In this document: piece after piece, positions 1-6,397 of the stretch
How positions within the stretch are numbered: the stretch's first letter is position 1
Layout of the letters: each line of letters starts with the position of its first letter
Assembly: GCA_964525525.1 (NCBI GenBank)
Contig: CAZGHD010000110.1
Span: 1 to 7,446, forward strand
DNA: 7,446 nucleotides
Direction of reading: 5' to 3'
From: RGIG2161 sp964525525
GTDB taxonomy: Bacteria; Bacillota; Clostridia; Oscillospirales; CAG-272
Program-made: the position numbers and the translations under genes
The notes under the pieces: model-generated
Seen by the model: only the letters and a program-made list of their open reading frames with translations
Database searches by the model: none
What the model was told of the DNA's origin: nothing

Positions 1-18
1 AACATATTCTGTTTTTAG
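1..18 (+). CDS. spoIIIAC: Probable 3' end of spoIIIAC (partial)
   Basis: The first five codons of the window in frame 1 read NIFCF and then TAG, two bases before the spoIIIAD start. SpoIIIAC is a roughly 65-residue two-helix membrane protein that directly precedes spoIIIAD in spore formers, and its C-terminus is typically short, hydrophobic and rich in Phe (B. subtilis ends in FLFQG). Position, reading frame and residue character fit. Five residues cannot prove identity, so the call rests mainly on conserved gene order. Confidence 0.45.
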   Translation, partial: NIFCF

Positions 19-20
19 CG

Positions 21-404
21 ATGACGGTAATGAAAGTGTGCGGAGCGGTGCTTGCATCGCTGATGTTCGTGCTTCTCTTAAAACGGACAAGACCTGAATT
101 TTCTGCCCTCGTGTCCGGCGTGAGCGGAATACTGATAATCGGAATAGCAGTGGCGGCGGTAGTACCCGTGATGGAATATCTGCGGGATATATCATCGCAG
201 AGCGGATTTTCCGAATATACGGAAATCGTTTTTAAGGCGGTTGGAATAGGTGCTGTGACCGAAATAAGTGCCGCGATATGCAACGATGCGGGAGAGAGTG
301 CACTTGCCTCACAGATAGGATTTTTCGGGCGTGCGGAGATACTTCTGCTTTCTTTGCCGCTTCTTAAGAACGTGATAGATATGGCGTCGCAAATCGTAAA
401 ATAA
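21..404 (+). CDS. spoIIIAD: Stage III sporulation protein AD (SpoIIIAD)
   Basis: Small polytopic membrane protein of the SpoIIIA-SpoIIQ channel, made in the mother cell and inserted in the membrane around the engulfed forespore. The 127 residues (B. subtilis has 133) contain hydrophobic segments at about 5-20, 32-51, 68-85 and 104-117. The family hallmark is the stretch around residues 86-104, with ICNDAGESALAS followed by a GxxGR-like turn, matching the TKDAGQGAIAS region of B. subtilis. The chosen ATG lies two bases after a TAG that probably ends spoIIIAC, and no clear Shine-Dalgarno precedes it, so translational coupling is likely. The frame is open to the window edge, and an internal ATG at residue 4 is possible. 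The next gene begins 29 bp downstream. Its exact biochemical role in the channel is not known. Confidence 0.93.
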   Translation: MTVMKVCGAVLASLMFVLLLKRTRPEFSALVSGVSGILIIGIAVAAVVPVMEYLRDISSQSGFSEYTEIVFKAVGIGAVTEISAAICNDAGESALASQIGFFGRAEILLLSLPLLKNVIDMASQIVK

Positions 405-433
405 CAGTAAAGATAAAAAGAACGGAATTTGAT

Positions 434-1588
434 ATGAAAACTATTTTCGCCGCGTTTACACTGTTTTTATCGCTTATTATTTTTCCGCTTTACGTTCACG
501 CGCAGGAAGTAAGCGATCCGATAGACGATTTTTCTTTTTCCCAAATAAAGGACCTGGTTCCAAAAGAAGTTGCGGACGAGCTGCCGCAAGAAATATTCTC
601 ACATAGCGGAACGGACGCAGTAAAGTCGGTTGGTGAGGCGTTTGACGTAAAAACAGTTTTTTCTTATATTGCCAACTCGCTTTTAGCATCCGTTCCGAGT
701 GCCGTATCGCAATTTGCGGTATTGCTCGGGGTACTTATTTTGTCAAGCACGTTCGGAGTGCTTAGCGAATCACTGAAAAGTACGTACGTATCGCAGGCGG
801 TGAAGTTCGCGATAGCTATCTCACTTGTAATTAGTCTTTTTTCGTGGCAAAAACAATCGTTTGAGATGGCAGTAGGATACCTTAAAGGACTCACGTCGCT
901 TATGAACGGACTTTTACCCGTTATGGGAGCGGTATACGCGCTCGGTGGGAATATATCAAGCGCGGTAGTTCAAAGCGGATTTACGATGCTTATGCTTGCG
1001 GTGTGTGAAAACGCGGTGATCTACGTTTTTATGCCGATACTCAAAGTGTGCTTCAGCTTTGCGCTCGTAACCGCTATAAGCGGCGGAAAGCCCGATATGA
1101 GCGGGGTGTCGAAAACGGTAAAAGGACTTTATACTGCGGGAATATCGTTTCTGATGCTTATAATTTTGGTGATGCTCACTGCGCGGAATATGATTGCTTC
1201 CGGTAGTGACGGACTTGCGGCGCAGACTGTAAAGTTCGCGCTCGGAAATTTCATTCCGATAATAGGCGGCGCGCTCGGAGATTCTCTCGGTGCGGTCACG
1301 TCAGGGCTTACGCTTATCAAAAACGGCACCGGGGCGTTTGGTGTTTTGCTGATATTGTTTATGACCCTGCCCACCGTAATATCTCTTATGGTGAATAACG
1401 TTGCTTTGACGCTGCTGTCGCTGATTTCGGGTGTGCTCGGGTGCGAGTTTGAGAAAAAGCTGTTTGACGAAGCTAAGGAGCTGTCCGGCTTTGCTATGGC
1501 ACTTTGTGGAATCTGCGCGCTGACTTTTATTTTATCTATCGCAGTATTTGTCAGCGCAAACGTTGCGATAAAATCGGCAGGTGTTTGA
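434..1588 (+). CDS. spoIIIAE: Stage III sporulation protein AE (SpoIIIAE)
   Basis: Large polytopic membrane component of the SpoIIIA channel, required for forespore development after engulfment. At 384 residues it is close to the B. subtilis protein (about 400). It begins with a typical signal peptide: Lys2, a hydrophobic core at 4-20 and a likely cleavage site after VHA (residue 23). An amphipathic, charged extracellular segment follows (24-80). Membrane helices lie at about 92-110, 122-138, 180-200, 203-216, 233-250, 300-320, 322-336 and 354-376. The conserved core FIPIIGGALGDSLGAV (273-288) is characteristic of the family and is followed by a Gly-rich turn and a hydrophobic segment. The ribosome-binding site is weak (ACGGA, seven bases before ATG). 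Its 3' end abuts the next gene, with its TGA one base before the spoIIIAF ATG, indicating coupled translation. Confidence 0.96.
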   Translation: MKTIFAAFTLFLSLIIFPLYVHAQEVSDPIDDFSFSQIKDLVPKEVADELPQEIFSHSGTDAVKSVGEAFDVKTVFSYIANSLLASVPSAVSQFAVLLGVLILSSTFGVLSESLKSTYVSQAVKFAIAISLVISLFSWQKQSFEMAVGYLKGLTSLMNGLLPVMGAVYALGGNISSAVVQSGFTMLMLAVCENAVIYVFMPILKVCFSFALVTAISGGKPDMSGVSKTVKGLYTAGISFLMLIILVMLTARNMIASGSDGLAAQTVKFALGNFIPIIGGALGDSLGAVTSGLTLIKNGTGAFGVLLILFMTLPTVISLMVNNVALTLLSLISGVLGCEFEKKLFDEAKELSGFAMALCGICALTFILSIAVFVSANVAIKSAGV

Positions 1589-1589
1589 A

Positions 1590-2093
1590 ATGGCAGGTGT
1601 TTTCGAATATATTTATTCGGTTGCCGTCGTTTGTGCGGTAGGTGGCGCGGCGTGTGCGTTTCTGCCGTTCGGAAGCGAAAAAACCGAGAAATTCGTCAGA
1701 TACGTTTTATCACTCGCCGTGCTTTTACTGTTGATTTCTCCGCTTCTGAATTTTTTCGGATCGAGCGATTTTTTGAACGGAGATGAAATCAAAAAAGTTA
1801 CCGAGAGTCTTATCAGTGATTATGAATCAAAGTCGTCGGATACGAGAAATTTTATCATTTCCGACGGAATTCAAAACGTAGAAAAAAGGATAGGTGCGGC
1901 GGTGGCGCGGCGATATTCTGTATCTGCAGAAGATATAGAAGTAGCTGCAGAAATATACGACGACGGTGAAACGGTACATATCACTAATATCAAAATACTC
2001 TTGGGCGTAGGTGCTTTTTCGCTTGACACAATGTCGGTGAGCGAATACGTTTCCGAGCTTTGTGGATGCGACTGCGATGTGAGTTTCAAATAG
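1590..2093 (+). CDS. spoIIIAF: Stage III sporulation protein AF (SpoIIIAF)
   Basis: Bitopic or two-helix membrane protein of the SpoIIIA complex with a C-terminal domain facing the intermembrane space. In 167 residues, two hydrophobic segments (about 5-24 and 36-54) are followed by a polar linker and an alpha/beta domain (about 90-167). That domain resembles the ring-building fold known from SpoIIIAF, AG and AH. I chose ATG 1590 over the in-frame GTG at 1581: the product then starts MAGVFEYIYS, aligning with the family start MSFLTEW, and an AGG-containing purine stretch lies about nine bases upstream. The ATG sits one base after the spoIIIAE stop. It is somewhat shorter than the B. subtilis protein (206). 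Two cysteines near the end (CGCDC, 158-162) are unusual in a domain expected outside the mother-cell cytoplasm. Confidence 0.92.
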   Translation: MAGVFEYIYSVAVVCAVGGAACAFLPFGSEKTEKFVRYVLSLAVLLLLISPLLNFFGSSDFLNGDEIKKVTESLISDYESKSSDTRNFIISDGIQNVEKRIGAAVARRYSVSAEDIEVAAEIYDDGETVHITNIKILLGVGAFSLDTMSVSEYVSELCGCDCDVSFK

Positions 2094-2107
2094 AAAGGGG
2101 TTGTTTT

Positions 2108-2635
2108 ATGGACGAGCGGGAGAAAGAAAAAAAGCTCTATAATCAAAAGCACGTGTGGATAATCGTGCTGATTGGAATTGTAGGAATAATTCTTATAGTA
2201 TTCGGCAACGGCGGCTTTTCGGAGGAGGAAAAAAGTACTGCTGTACAGGAGACGGACAGCGAGATACTCGGCTACACGGAAATCCTTGAAAACAAGGTGA
2301 GAGGAATAGTACGGGAAATATGCGGTTCCGAGGCGGCGGTTTTGATCACTCTTGAGTGTTCAAACGAGTCGGTGTATGCCGATAACTCAAAGGAGAATGA
2401 ATCGCTGTCGTCGGGTGATACCGTTTCCCGCTCGTATGAGAGGGAATACCTTATCATATCCGGGGAAGGTGGAGAGGAGGGGTTGCTTTTGCGCGAGATA
2501 TATCCAAAGACCAGAGGAATAGCGGTGGTTTGCGACGGCGGGAACGAGCCGTCCCGTCAGCTTGAGATAATAAAACTGCTGTCGGTAGCGTTTGGAGTTT
2601 CAGCATCAAAGGTATACGTTACGGGGGGAGGATAA
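2108..2635 (+). CDS. spoIIIAG: Stage III sporulation protein AG (SpoIIIAG), ring-forming
   Basis: Membrane-anchored protein whose ring-building domain multimerises into a large ring in the channel between mother cell and forespore. The 175 residues hold a charged cytoplasmic start (1-15), one membrane helix (16-33), a short acidic linker and the RBM domain from about 57. This begins with a helix (YTEILENKVRGIVREICG), has a beta-rich insertion around 79-140 with the alternating pattern expected of the beta-triangle region, and closes with the helix QLEIIKLLSVAFGV and a final strand KVYVTGG. It is shorter than B. subtilis SpoIIIAG (229), mainly in the linker. Start: ATG 2108 has a strong AAAGGGG at 2094-2100 with seven-base spacing, just after the spoIIIAF stop. 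The upstream TTG at 2060 overlaps spoIIIAF and would add no family-like sequence. Confidence 0.95.
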   Translation: MDEREKEKKLYNQKHVWIIVLIGIVGIILIVFGNGGFSEEEKSTAVQETDSEILGYTEILENKVRGIVREICGSEAAVLITLECSNESVYADNSKENESLSSGDTVSRSYEREYLIISGEGGEEGLLLREIYPKTRGIAVVCDGGNEPSRQLEIIKLLSVAFGVSASKVYVTGGG

Positions 2636-2648
2636 TTTTATTATTTTG

Positions 2649-2679
2649 TTATAAAGCCGACCGCTCGGACATATACATT
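2649..2679 (+). promoter_or_regulatory. Possible internal sigma-E-like promoter before spoIIIAH
   Basis: The 86-bp gap before spoIIIAH is the only sizeable gap in the operon. It contains TTATAAA (2649-2655) and, 16 bases on, TATACATT (2672-2679), which resembles the sigma-E -10 consensus CATACAnT at six of eight positions. The -35 match is loose. An internal promoter in the spoIIIA locus is known in B. subtilis, which makes the idea reasonable, but this is only a weak consensus match. Confidence 0.22.
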
Positions 2680-2721
2680 AAACAACTGTAATACAAGCAC
2701 AAGAAAGGAGCAGTGAAAGCT

Positions 2722-3276
2722 GTGAAATTTGAAAAACAGATTAACTTTGTAAAAGACTTTGCAAAAAAAGTGGGAAGACGCAACTGGATAATAATCGGAT
2801 CGGTGTTGCTTATAGGAATTGCCGTGTATCTTAATTTTATTCTCTACGGCGGACAAAGCGAGCCTGCGGCAGACCTTGATCTTACCGATACTCCTATCGC
2901 GGTTGAGAAAGATCAGAGCGAAGAAGATTACTTCGCTATGACACAGATAAGCCGCCAGCGTGCGAGAGACGAGGCAATAGACGTGCTTCAAACTGTGGTT
3001 GACAGCGAGGACGCGCTTGCCGAGGCTAAGGATGCGGCACTTGCGGAAATATCCGCCATTGCGCTTGAGATTGAGAGCGAGGCGAATATCGAAATGCTGG
3101 TGAAATCCAAAGGATTTGAAGATTGCGTGGCGGTAATAAGCGGAGACGCGGCAAGCATAGTCGTCAAGACAGATGCACTTTTACCCAACGAAGTGGCGCA
3201 GATAACCGAGATAGTTTACGAGCAGGCAGGAATACTTCCTACAAATCTCAACATAATACAGAAAGCGGCAGAGTGA
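2722..3276 (+). CDS. spoIIIAH: Stage III sporulation protein AH (SpoIIIAH)
   Basis: Mother-cell membrane protein whose extracellular YscJ/FliF-like ring-building domain binds forespore SpoIIQ (or its clostridial equivalent) across the two membranes. The 184 residues comprise a basic cytoplasmic start (1-21), a membrane helix (22-41), an acidic linker (45-68), then YFAMTQISRQRARDEAIDVL (70-89). That segment is the family's signature entry into the RBM domain, including the long acidic/Ala-rich helix (90-122) and a C-terminal domain ending ILPTNLNIIQ. Start choice: AAAGGAG at 2704-2710 is only two bases from the GTG at 2713 but 11 from the GTG at 2722, so the second GTG is preferred. Transcription ends at a hairpin immediately downstream, so this is the last gene of the operon. 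Confidence 0.95.
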   Translation: MKFEKQINFVKDFAKKVGRRNWIIIGSVLLIGIAVYLNFILYGGQSEPAADLDLTDTPIAVEKDQSEEDYFAMTQISRQRARDEAIDVLQTVVDSEDALAEAKDAALAEISAIALEIESEANIEMLVKSKGFEDCVAVISGDAASIVVKTDALLPNEVAQITEIVYEQAGILPTNLNIIQKAAE

Positions 3277-3286
3277 AAAACAATGG

Positions 3287-3319
3287 GGATCGGATCACAT
3301 TGAGTGATCCGGTCCTTTT
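3287..3319 (+). terminator. Intrinsic terminator of the spoIIIA operon
   Basis: Arms GGATCGGATCAC (3287-3298) and GTGATCCGGTCC (3304-3315) pair over 12 bp with a single G-U wobble around the loop ATTGA, followed by TTTT. It starts 10 bp after the spoIIIAH stop. The T-run is short, so some read-through is possible. It overlaps the -35 element of the next promoter. Confidence 0.82.
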
Positions 3320-3346
3320 GACATATTTTTTGCGGCGGCATAAAAT
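3318..3346 (+). promoter_or_regulatory. Sigma-A type promoter for the P-loop gene
   Basis: A perfect -35 box TTGACA (3318-3323) and a -10 box TAAAAT (3341-3346, one mismatch to TATAAT) are separated by exactly 17 bases. Transcription would start near 3353, giving a leader of about 30 nt before the ATG at 3384. The match to the housekeeping consensus is very good, so the downstream gene is probably expressed in growing cells, independently of the sporulation operon. Confidence 0.75.
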
Positions 3347-3383
3347 GAAATAGATAAATAAATTCAGCATGGGGGTAATGACA

Positions 3384-4448
3384 ATGCCTGAAAAGTCGAA
3401 AAACGAAAATAAATATTTTGCCGCGGCTAACAGTGGAGACGGCTTTAGAAGCTATTATAAATATATATTTGATTCAAATGAATTGGATAGTTTGATAATC
3501 GTAAAAGGGGGCAGCGGGACAGGGAAAAGCAGCTTTTTACGGAAGCTTGCATCTCGCGGGGAGGAACAGAAATATTCGGCGGAATATTTTTATTGTTCGT
3601 CCGATCCTACCTCCCTTGACGGAGTGATACTGAAAAATCAAAACGGCAGGCGTATAGCCGCGCTTGACGGAACGGCACCGCATCTTAGAGATACCGAGCT
3701 TCCAGGCTGTTGCGACTTTATACATAACACGGGGGCGTACTGGAACCCCGAAATTTTACGTTCAAAACGTGCGGAGATCACAGAGCTTATCAGACAAAAG
3801 CAGTTAGCTTTTTCTCGGGCGTATGAGTATCTTTCGGCGGCGGCAAAGCTGAACTCGGTAGGGGACAGCATATCAGCAAATCACATAAATACGGAAAAAA
3901 TGAGCGCGGCAATAAAGCGCATCTTAAACCGGGCGAAAAACGGAAACGGCGGAGTGGAATACCGTTTGCTTGACTCGTTTGGAATGAACGGATACGTGAA
4001 ATTCGACACCTTTGCCAAAGAGACAGACACGGTTTACAGGGTAATCGGTCAAGGCGCGAGAAAATTTATTTCGGGCGTAAAGCAAGAGGCGGCGACCAAA
4101 AATCTAAAGGCTGTACTTTCACCGTATCATCTTGATACGAATGAATTGTCGGGTATATTGCTTCCAGAAATATCAACGGCGTTTATATATGAGGATCGCG
4201 GATATTCAGCGTCAGATAACGAGCATACGATAAATATGGAACGGTTTGTTCGAGGAATATCTAAAGAACAGAACGCAGAATACCGCCGCGCGTCCCGTCT
4301 GAAAAATGAATCTCTTGCTTTAGCCGAACACGAGTTTGAAAAAATAAAAAGCTTGCACTTTAAACTTGAAAACATATATTCGTCCACAATGGATTTCGAC
4401 AGAAAAACGAAGGCTGAAAATGAACTTATTTCAAAAACTTTGAATTAA
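3384..4448 (+). CDS. P-loop NTPase-like protein, PRK06851 type, unknown function
   Basis: Cytoplasmic protein of 354 residues resembling the PRK06851 family of Firmicute P-loop proteins, whose biochemical role is unknown. The first half has a Walker A motif KGGSGTGKSSF (41-51) followed by the family signatures YCSSDPTSLDGVIL (70-83) and ALDGTAPH (93-100). A helical, probably coiled region follows (about 125-185). From about 195 the pattern restarts (FGMNGYVKFDTF), but the place of a second P-loop holds VIGQGARKFISGVKQEA (220-236), which lacks the GxxxxGK[ST] signature. The DTNELSGILLPEISTAF stretch (251-267) mirrors SLDGVIL in the first half. The C-terminus (290-350) is highly charged and helical. 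Start: GGGGG at 3371-3375 is eight bases from ATG 3384, while the ATGs at 3369 and 3378 lack suitable sites. It is transcribed alone between a promoter and a terminator. The family call is from recall of motifs, not a search. Confidence 0.72.
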   Translation: MPEKSKNENKYFAAANSGDGFRSYYKYIFDSNELDSLIIVKGGSGTGKSSFLRKLASRGEEQKYSAEYFYCSSDPTSLDGVILKNQNGRRIAALDGTAPHLRDTELPGCCDFIHNTGAYWNPEILRSKRAEITELIRQKQLAFSRAYEYLSAAAKLNSVGDSISANHINTEKMSAAIKRILNRAKNGNGGVEYRLLDSFGMNGYVKFDTFAKETDTVYRVIGQGARKFISGVKQEAATKNLKAVLSPYHLDTNELSGILLPEISTAFIYEDRGYSASDNEHTINMERFVRGISKEQNAEYRRASRLKNESLALAEHEFEKIKSLHFKLENIYSSTMDFDRKTKAENELISKTLN

Positions 4449-4450
4449 AC

Positions 4451-4485
4451 AAAAGCGAGCGCATCCGACGATGCGCTCGCTTTTT
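4451..4485. terminator. Bidirectional terminator between convergent genes
   Basis: A perfect 15-bp inverted repeat (4451-4465 with 4470-4484) encloses the loop CGAC, with a GC-rich core and A-run/T-run flanks on both sides. It begins three bases after the stop of the P-loop gene and ends two bases before the stop of apt. It can therefore terminate both converging transcripts. Confidence 0.92.
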
Positions 4486-4486
4486 A

Positions 4487-5011
4487 CTATTTTCCTTCGT
4501 ATGCAACTATTGTGCTGAGGTCATAGTCCTTGAGCTTGGCTCTGCCGTTTAAGCCTTTTAACTCAAGCAGGCAAACTATCTTAACTACGTCTGCCTTGAG
4601 ACTTTCAAGCAGGTGTGCGGACGCTTCAAGCGATCCGCCGGTTGCGATAAGATCGTCGATCAGTACTATGCGGGTTCCCGCTTTTACGTCCTGCTTATGG
4701 ACTTCTACGGTTGCCGTGCCGTATTCAAGATCGTAAGTTGCAGAGACGGTCTCGCGCGGGAGCTTGCCCTTTTTTCTTATCGGTATAAAGGGCTTTCCGA
4801 GATTGTACGCGATGGGCATACCGAAGATAAATCCGCGGGATTCAAGGCCTGCGATAGCGTCAAACTCCACACCGTCAAGACATTCCGTCATCGCGTCTAT
4901 TGCGAGCTTGAGTCCGACGGGATCACCGACGACCGAGGTAACGTCACGGAAGATGATTCCCGGCTTCGGGAAATCGTGTATGCTGGTTATATATTTTTCA
5001 ACTTCATGCAT
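4487..5011 (-). CDS. apt: Adenine phosphoribosyltransferase
   Basis: Purine-salvage enzyme of the cytoplasm that converts adenine and PRPP to AMP and pyrophosphate. The 174 residues match the normal family length of about 170-180. Visible landmarks are the N-terminal IHDFPKPGIIFRDVT (11-25), the AGLESRGFIFG segment (54-64), the flexible-loop region RKKGKLPRETVS (79-90), and the PRPP-binding motif VLIDDLIATGGS (116-127), with both acidic residues and the ATGG turn intact. Start: AAAGGAG (complement of 5021-5027) lies nine bases before ATG 5011 but only three from the in-frame TTG at 5017, so ATG is preferred. It is the last gene on this strand, with its own predicted promoter and a shared terminator downstream. 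No purine riboswitch is seen in the short leader. Confidence 0.97.
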   Translation of the reverse strand: MHEVEKYITSIHDFPKPGIIFRDVTSVVGDPVGLKLAIDAMTECLDGVEFDAIAGLESRGFIFGMPIAYNLGKPFIPIRKKGKLPRETVSATYDLEYGTATVEVHKQDVKAGTRIVLIDDLIATGGSLEASAHLLESLKADVVKIVCLLELKGLNGRAKLKDYDLSTIVAYEGK

Positions 5012-5044
5012 TATCAAAAACTCCTTTCAGGATTCTGTACGCAT

Positions 5045-5073
5045 ATTTTATCAGAAAAATCTGCTTTTTACAA
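5045..5073 (-). promoter_or_regulatory. Predicted sigma-A promoter of apt
   Basis: On the minus strand TTGTAA (5073-5068) and TAAAAT (5050-5045) are separated by 17 bases, and the -10 box is preceded by TGA, giving an extended -10. The expected start near 5038 leaves a leader of about 27 nt that includes the apt ribosome-binding site. The -35 box matches four of six consensus positions. Confidence 0.6.
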
Positions 5074-5083
5074 TAGATTTTTC
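5054..5083. repeat. AT-rich inverted repeat overlapping the apt promoter
   Basis: GAAAAATCT (5054-5062) is repeated in inverse at 5075-5083 (AGATTTTTC) around a 12-base spacer. It flanks the -35 box and covers part of the promoter spacer. It could be an operator, a weak terminator for the upstream SGNH gene (its stop is at 5089), or chance in AT-rich sequence. I favour none strongly. Confidence 0.35.
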
Positions 5084-5088
5084 AAAAA

Positions 5089-5730
5089 TTACAGGGATTT
5101 TAAGAACGCCGTAAGTCTTGATGCTATCAGTTCGTGGCCTGCGTCGTTCGGGTGCAGTCCGTCCGGGACGTACAGCTCTCTCTGCGCGGGATCGTCTGCG
5201 TATATTCCGGCGTTCTTGTAAAGATCGCACACGGGGATAGAATACGCCTCGCACACGTCGCGGATCATCTGAACGTACTTCGAAAGTGGCTTGCCGCAAG
5301 ATTTTCTGTTGTTCTTTTCTCCTATGCGGTGGATCGGCGTCATAAAAATTATCGGCTTACCCGGGTATCTTTCAAGAAGTGCACGTATAAGGATATGAAG
5401 CGCGCCGTAGAACGTATATTTATCCAAGGTGTAACCTGCGTCACAGAGCGGGATTTCCGCTCCATAATCGTTGGTGCCGCCGAAAACCACTACTGCGTCA
5501 GTATCGGCATCCATCTCATCTACACGCAGGCAGAAGGGCATATTGCCTCTTATGTCGTATATCGCTTCGACGTGCTTGGCGATCTTACTTCCGGATATGC
5601 CGTAATTGCGGGCGATGATCCCCTCGCGCTGCGCTATAAGTCCGTGATAGGTTTTCTCTTCACTTGACGCGCCTACGCCGTAGGTGATACTGTCGCCGAG
5701 AAAATTTATTTTCTTACCTTTGAGTTCCAT
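5089..5730 (-). CDS. SGNH/GDSL-family hydrolase, copy 1 (most divergent)
   Basis: Predicted cytoplasmic esterase or acylhydrolase of 213 residues, substrate unknown. All four SGNH blocks are present: the nucleophile in FLGDSIT (Ser14), the glycine block NYGISGS (42-48), GGTNDYG with Asn87, and DGLHPN with catalytic Asp190 and His193. TFYGALHILI (106-115) and IFMTPIHR (128-135) are typical of this Firmicute subgroup. There is no signal peptide or membrane segment. It lies third in a run of three paralogues, 16 bp after copy 2, with its own AAGGAG about eight bases before ATG. Compared with copies 2 and 3 it has a different segment at about 49-70 and lacks their CFCDRID and HGSAP motifs, so it may act on a different substrate. 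Overall identity to the others is clearly lower (under half by eye), although its first 16 residues are identical. Confidence 0.9.
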   Translation of the reverse strand: MELKGKKINFLGDSITYGVGASSEEKTYHGLIAQREGIIARNYGISGSKIAKHVEAIYDIRGNMPFCLRVDEMDADTDAVVVFGGTNDYGAEIPLCDAGYTLDKYTFYGALHILIRALLERYPGKPIIFMTPIHRIGEKNNRKSCGKPLSKYVQMIRDVCEAYSIPVCDLYKNAGIYADDPAQRELYVPDGLHPNDAGHELIASRLTAFLKSL

Positions 5731-5746
5731 TTTCAGCTCTCCTTAT

Positions 5747-6382
5747 TTAAAGATTTCGGAGAAATCCTATAAGTCTTGATGCGATTACCTCGTGACCGAG
5801 GGCGTTGGGATGTACCCCGTCCGGAATGTATATCGGGCGCTGACTCTCAAGCGCGGGAATGATTCCGGAATTCGCGTATATGTCGCATACGGGAATGGCG
5901 TATTCTTCACACACCTCGCGGATAATATCAACGTATTTTTTGAACGTGCGTCCGTGGCGGTTTTTAAGCGCCTCTGCCTGATAATGAACGGGAGTCATAA
6001 ATATTATAGGCTTACCGAGAAATTTGTCAAGCAGAGTTTGTATCATATAGTGGCAAGCTCCGTAAAAGGTGTCGGGAGTACGGTCGCTCGGAGTACCGAT
6101 GGGTGCAGAACCGTGTCCGTAATCGTTTACACCGCCGAAAACCACTACCACGTCGGCATTTATGTCTAAATCGTCAATTCTGTCGCAGAAGCACTGAGGC
6201 CAGCCTTTTGCTTCTTCTTCGCTTATTTCGCGGGCGAAACAGCTTCCGCCGGCGCCGTGATTTATAGCTATAAATCCTGCTGCTCTTGCTGCTACTGCGT
6301 GAAACACAGTTTCTGGTGTGACACCGCAACCCTGGGTGATACTGTCACCGAGGAAGTTTATCTTTTTACCTTTGAGCTCCAT
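5747..6382 (-). CDS. SGNH/GDSL-family hydrolase, copy 2
   Basis: Predicted cytoplasmic SGNH hydrolase of 211 residues, substrate unknown. Catalytic features are Ser14 in FLGDSIT, the glycine block NHGAGGS (41-47), Asn86 in GGVNDYG, and Asp188/His191 in DGVHPN. Aligned without gaps to copy 3 it has about 147 identical residues of 211 (near 70%, hand count), strongest from 61 to 125. It shares with copy 3 the WPxCFCDRID segment (61-70; Cys64, Cys66) and HGSAP (90-94). No signal peptide is present, and the several free cysteines agree with a cytoplasmic location. The start is ATG 6382 with AAGGA seven bases upstream, inside the 15-bp gap after copy 3. It is probably co-transcribed with both neighbours. 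Confidence 0.91.
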   Translation of the reverse strand: MELKGKKINFLGDSITQGCGVTPETVFHAVAARAAGFIAINHGAGGSCFAREISEEEAKGWPQCFCDRIDDLDINADVVVVFGGVNDYGHGSAPIGTPSDRTPDTFYGACHYMIQTLLDKFLGKPIIFMTPVHYQAEALKNRHGRTFKKYVDIIREVCEEYAIPVCDIYANSGIIPALESQRPIYIPDGVHPNALGHEVIASRLIGFLRNL

Positions 6383-6397
6383 TTTTTGATCCTTAAC

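Noticed and set aside
1581..1589. GTG at 1581 as the spoIIIAF start
   Set aside because: ATG 1590 fits the family N-terminus, has better spacing to the purine-rich site and directly follows the spoIIIAE stop.
2641..2991. 116-codon minus-strand open frame opposite the start of spoIIIAH
   Set aside because: It overlaps a strongly conserved gene, lacks a ribosome-binding site that I can see, and its translation looks random.
3369..3383. ATG at 3369 as the start of the P-loop gene
   Set aside because: No ribosome-binding site precedes it, and the GGGGG at 3371-3375 is correctly placed only for ATG 3384.
5012..5017. TTG at 5017 as the apt start
   Set aside because: It is only three bases from the AAAGGAG site, while ATG 5011 has nine-base spacing and gives the standard N-terminus.
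5018..5044. Purine riboswitch or other structured leader before apt
   Set aside because: The predicted leader is only about 27 nt and shows no aptamer-like pairing.
4613..5221. 202-codon open frame on the + strand opposite apt and the end of SGNH copy 1
   Set aside because: It runs antisense across two clearly conserved genes, its translation resembles no family and has irregular composition, and it crosses both the apt promoter and its ribosome-binding site.
5134..5667. 177-codon open frame on the + strand opposite SGNH copy 1
   Set aside because: It is antisense to a gene with a full catalytic set. Similar antisense open frames recur opposite copies 2 and 3 (5792-6169, 6257-6520), as expected from codon bias in the paralogues and not from a gene.
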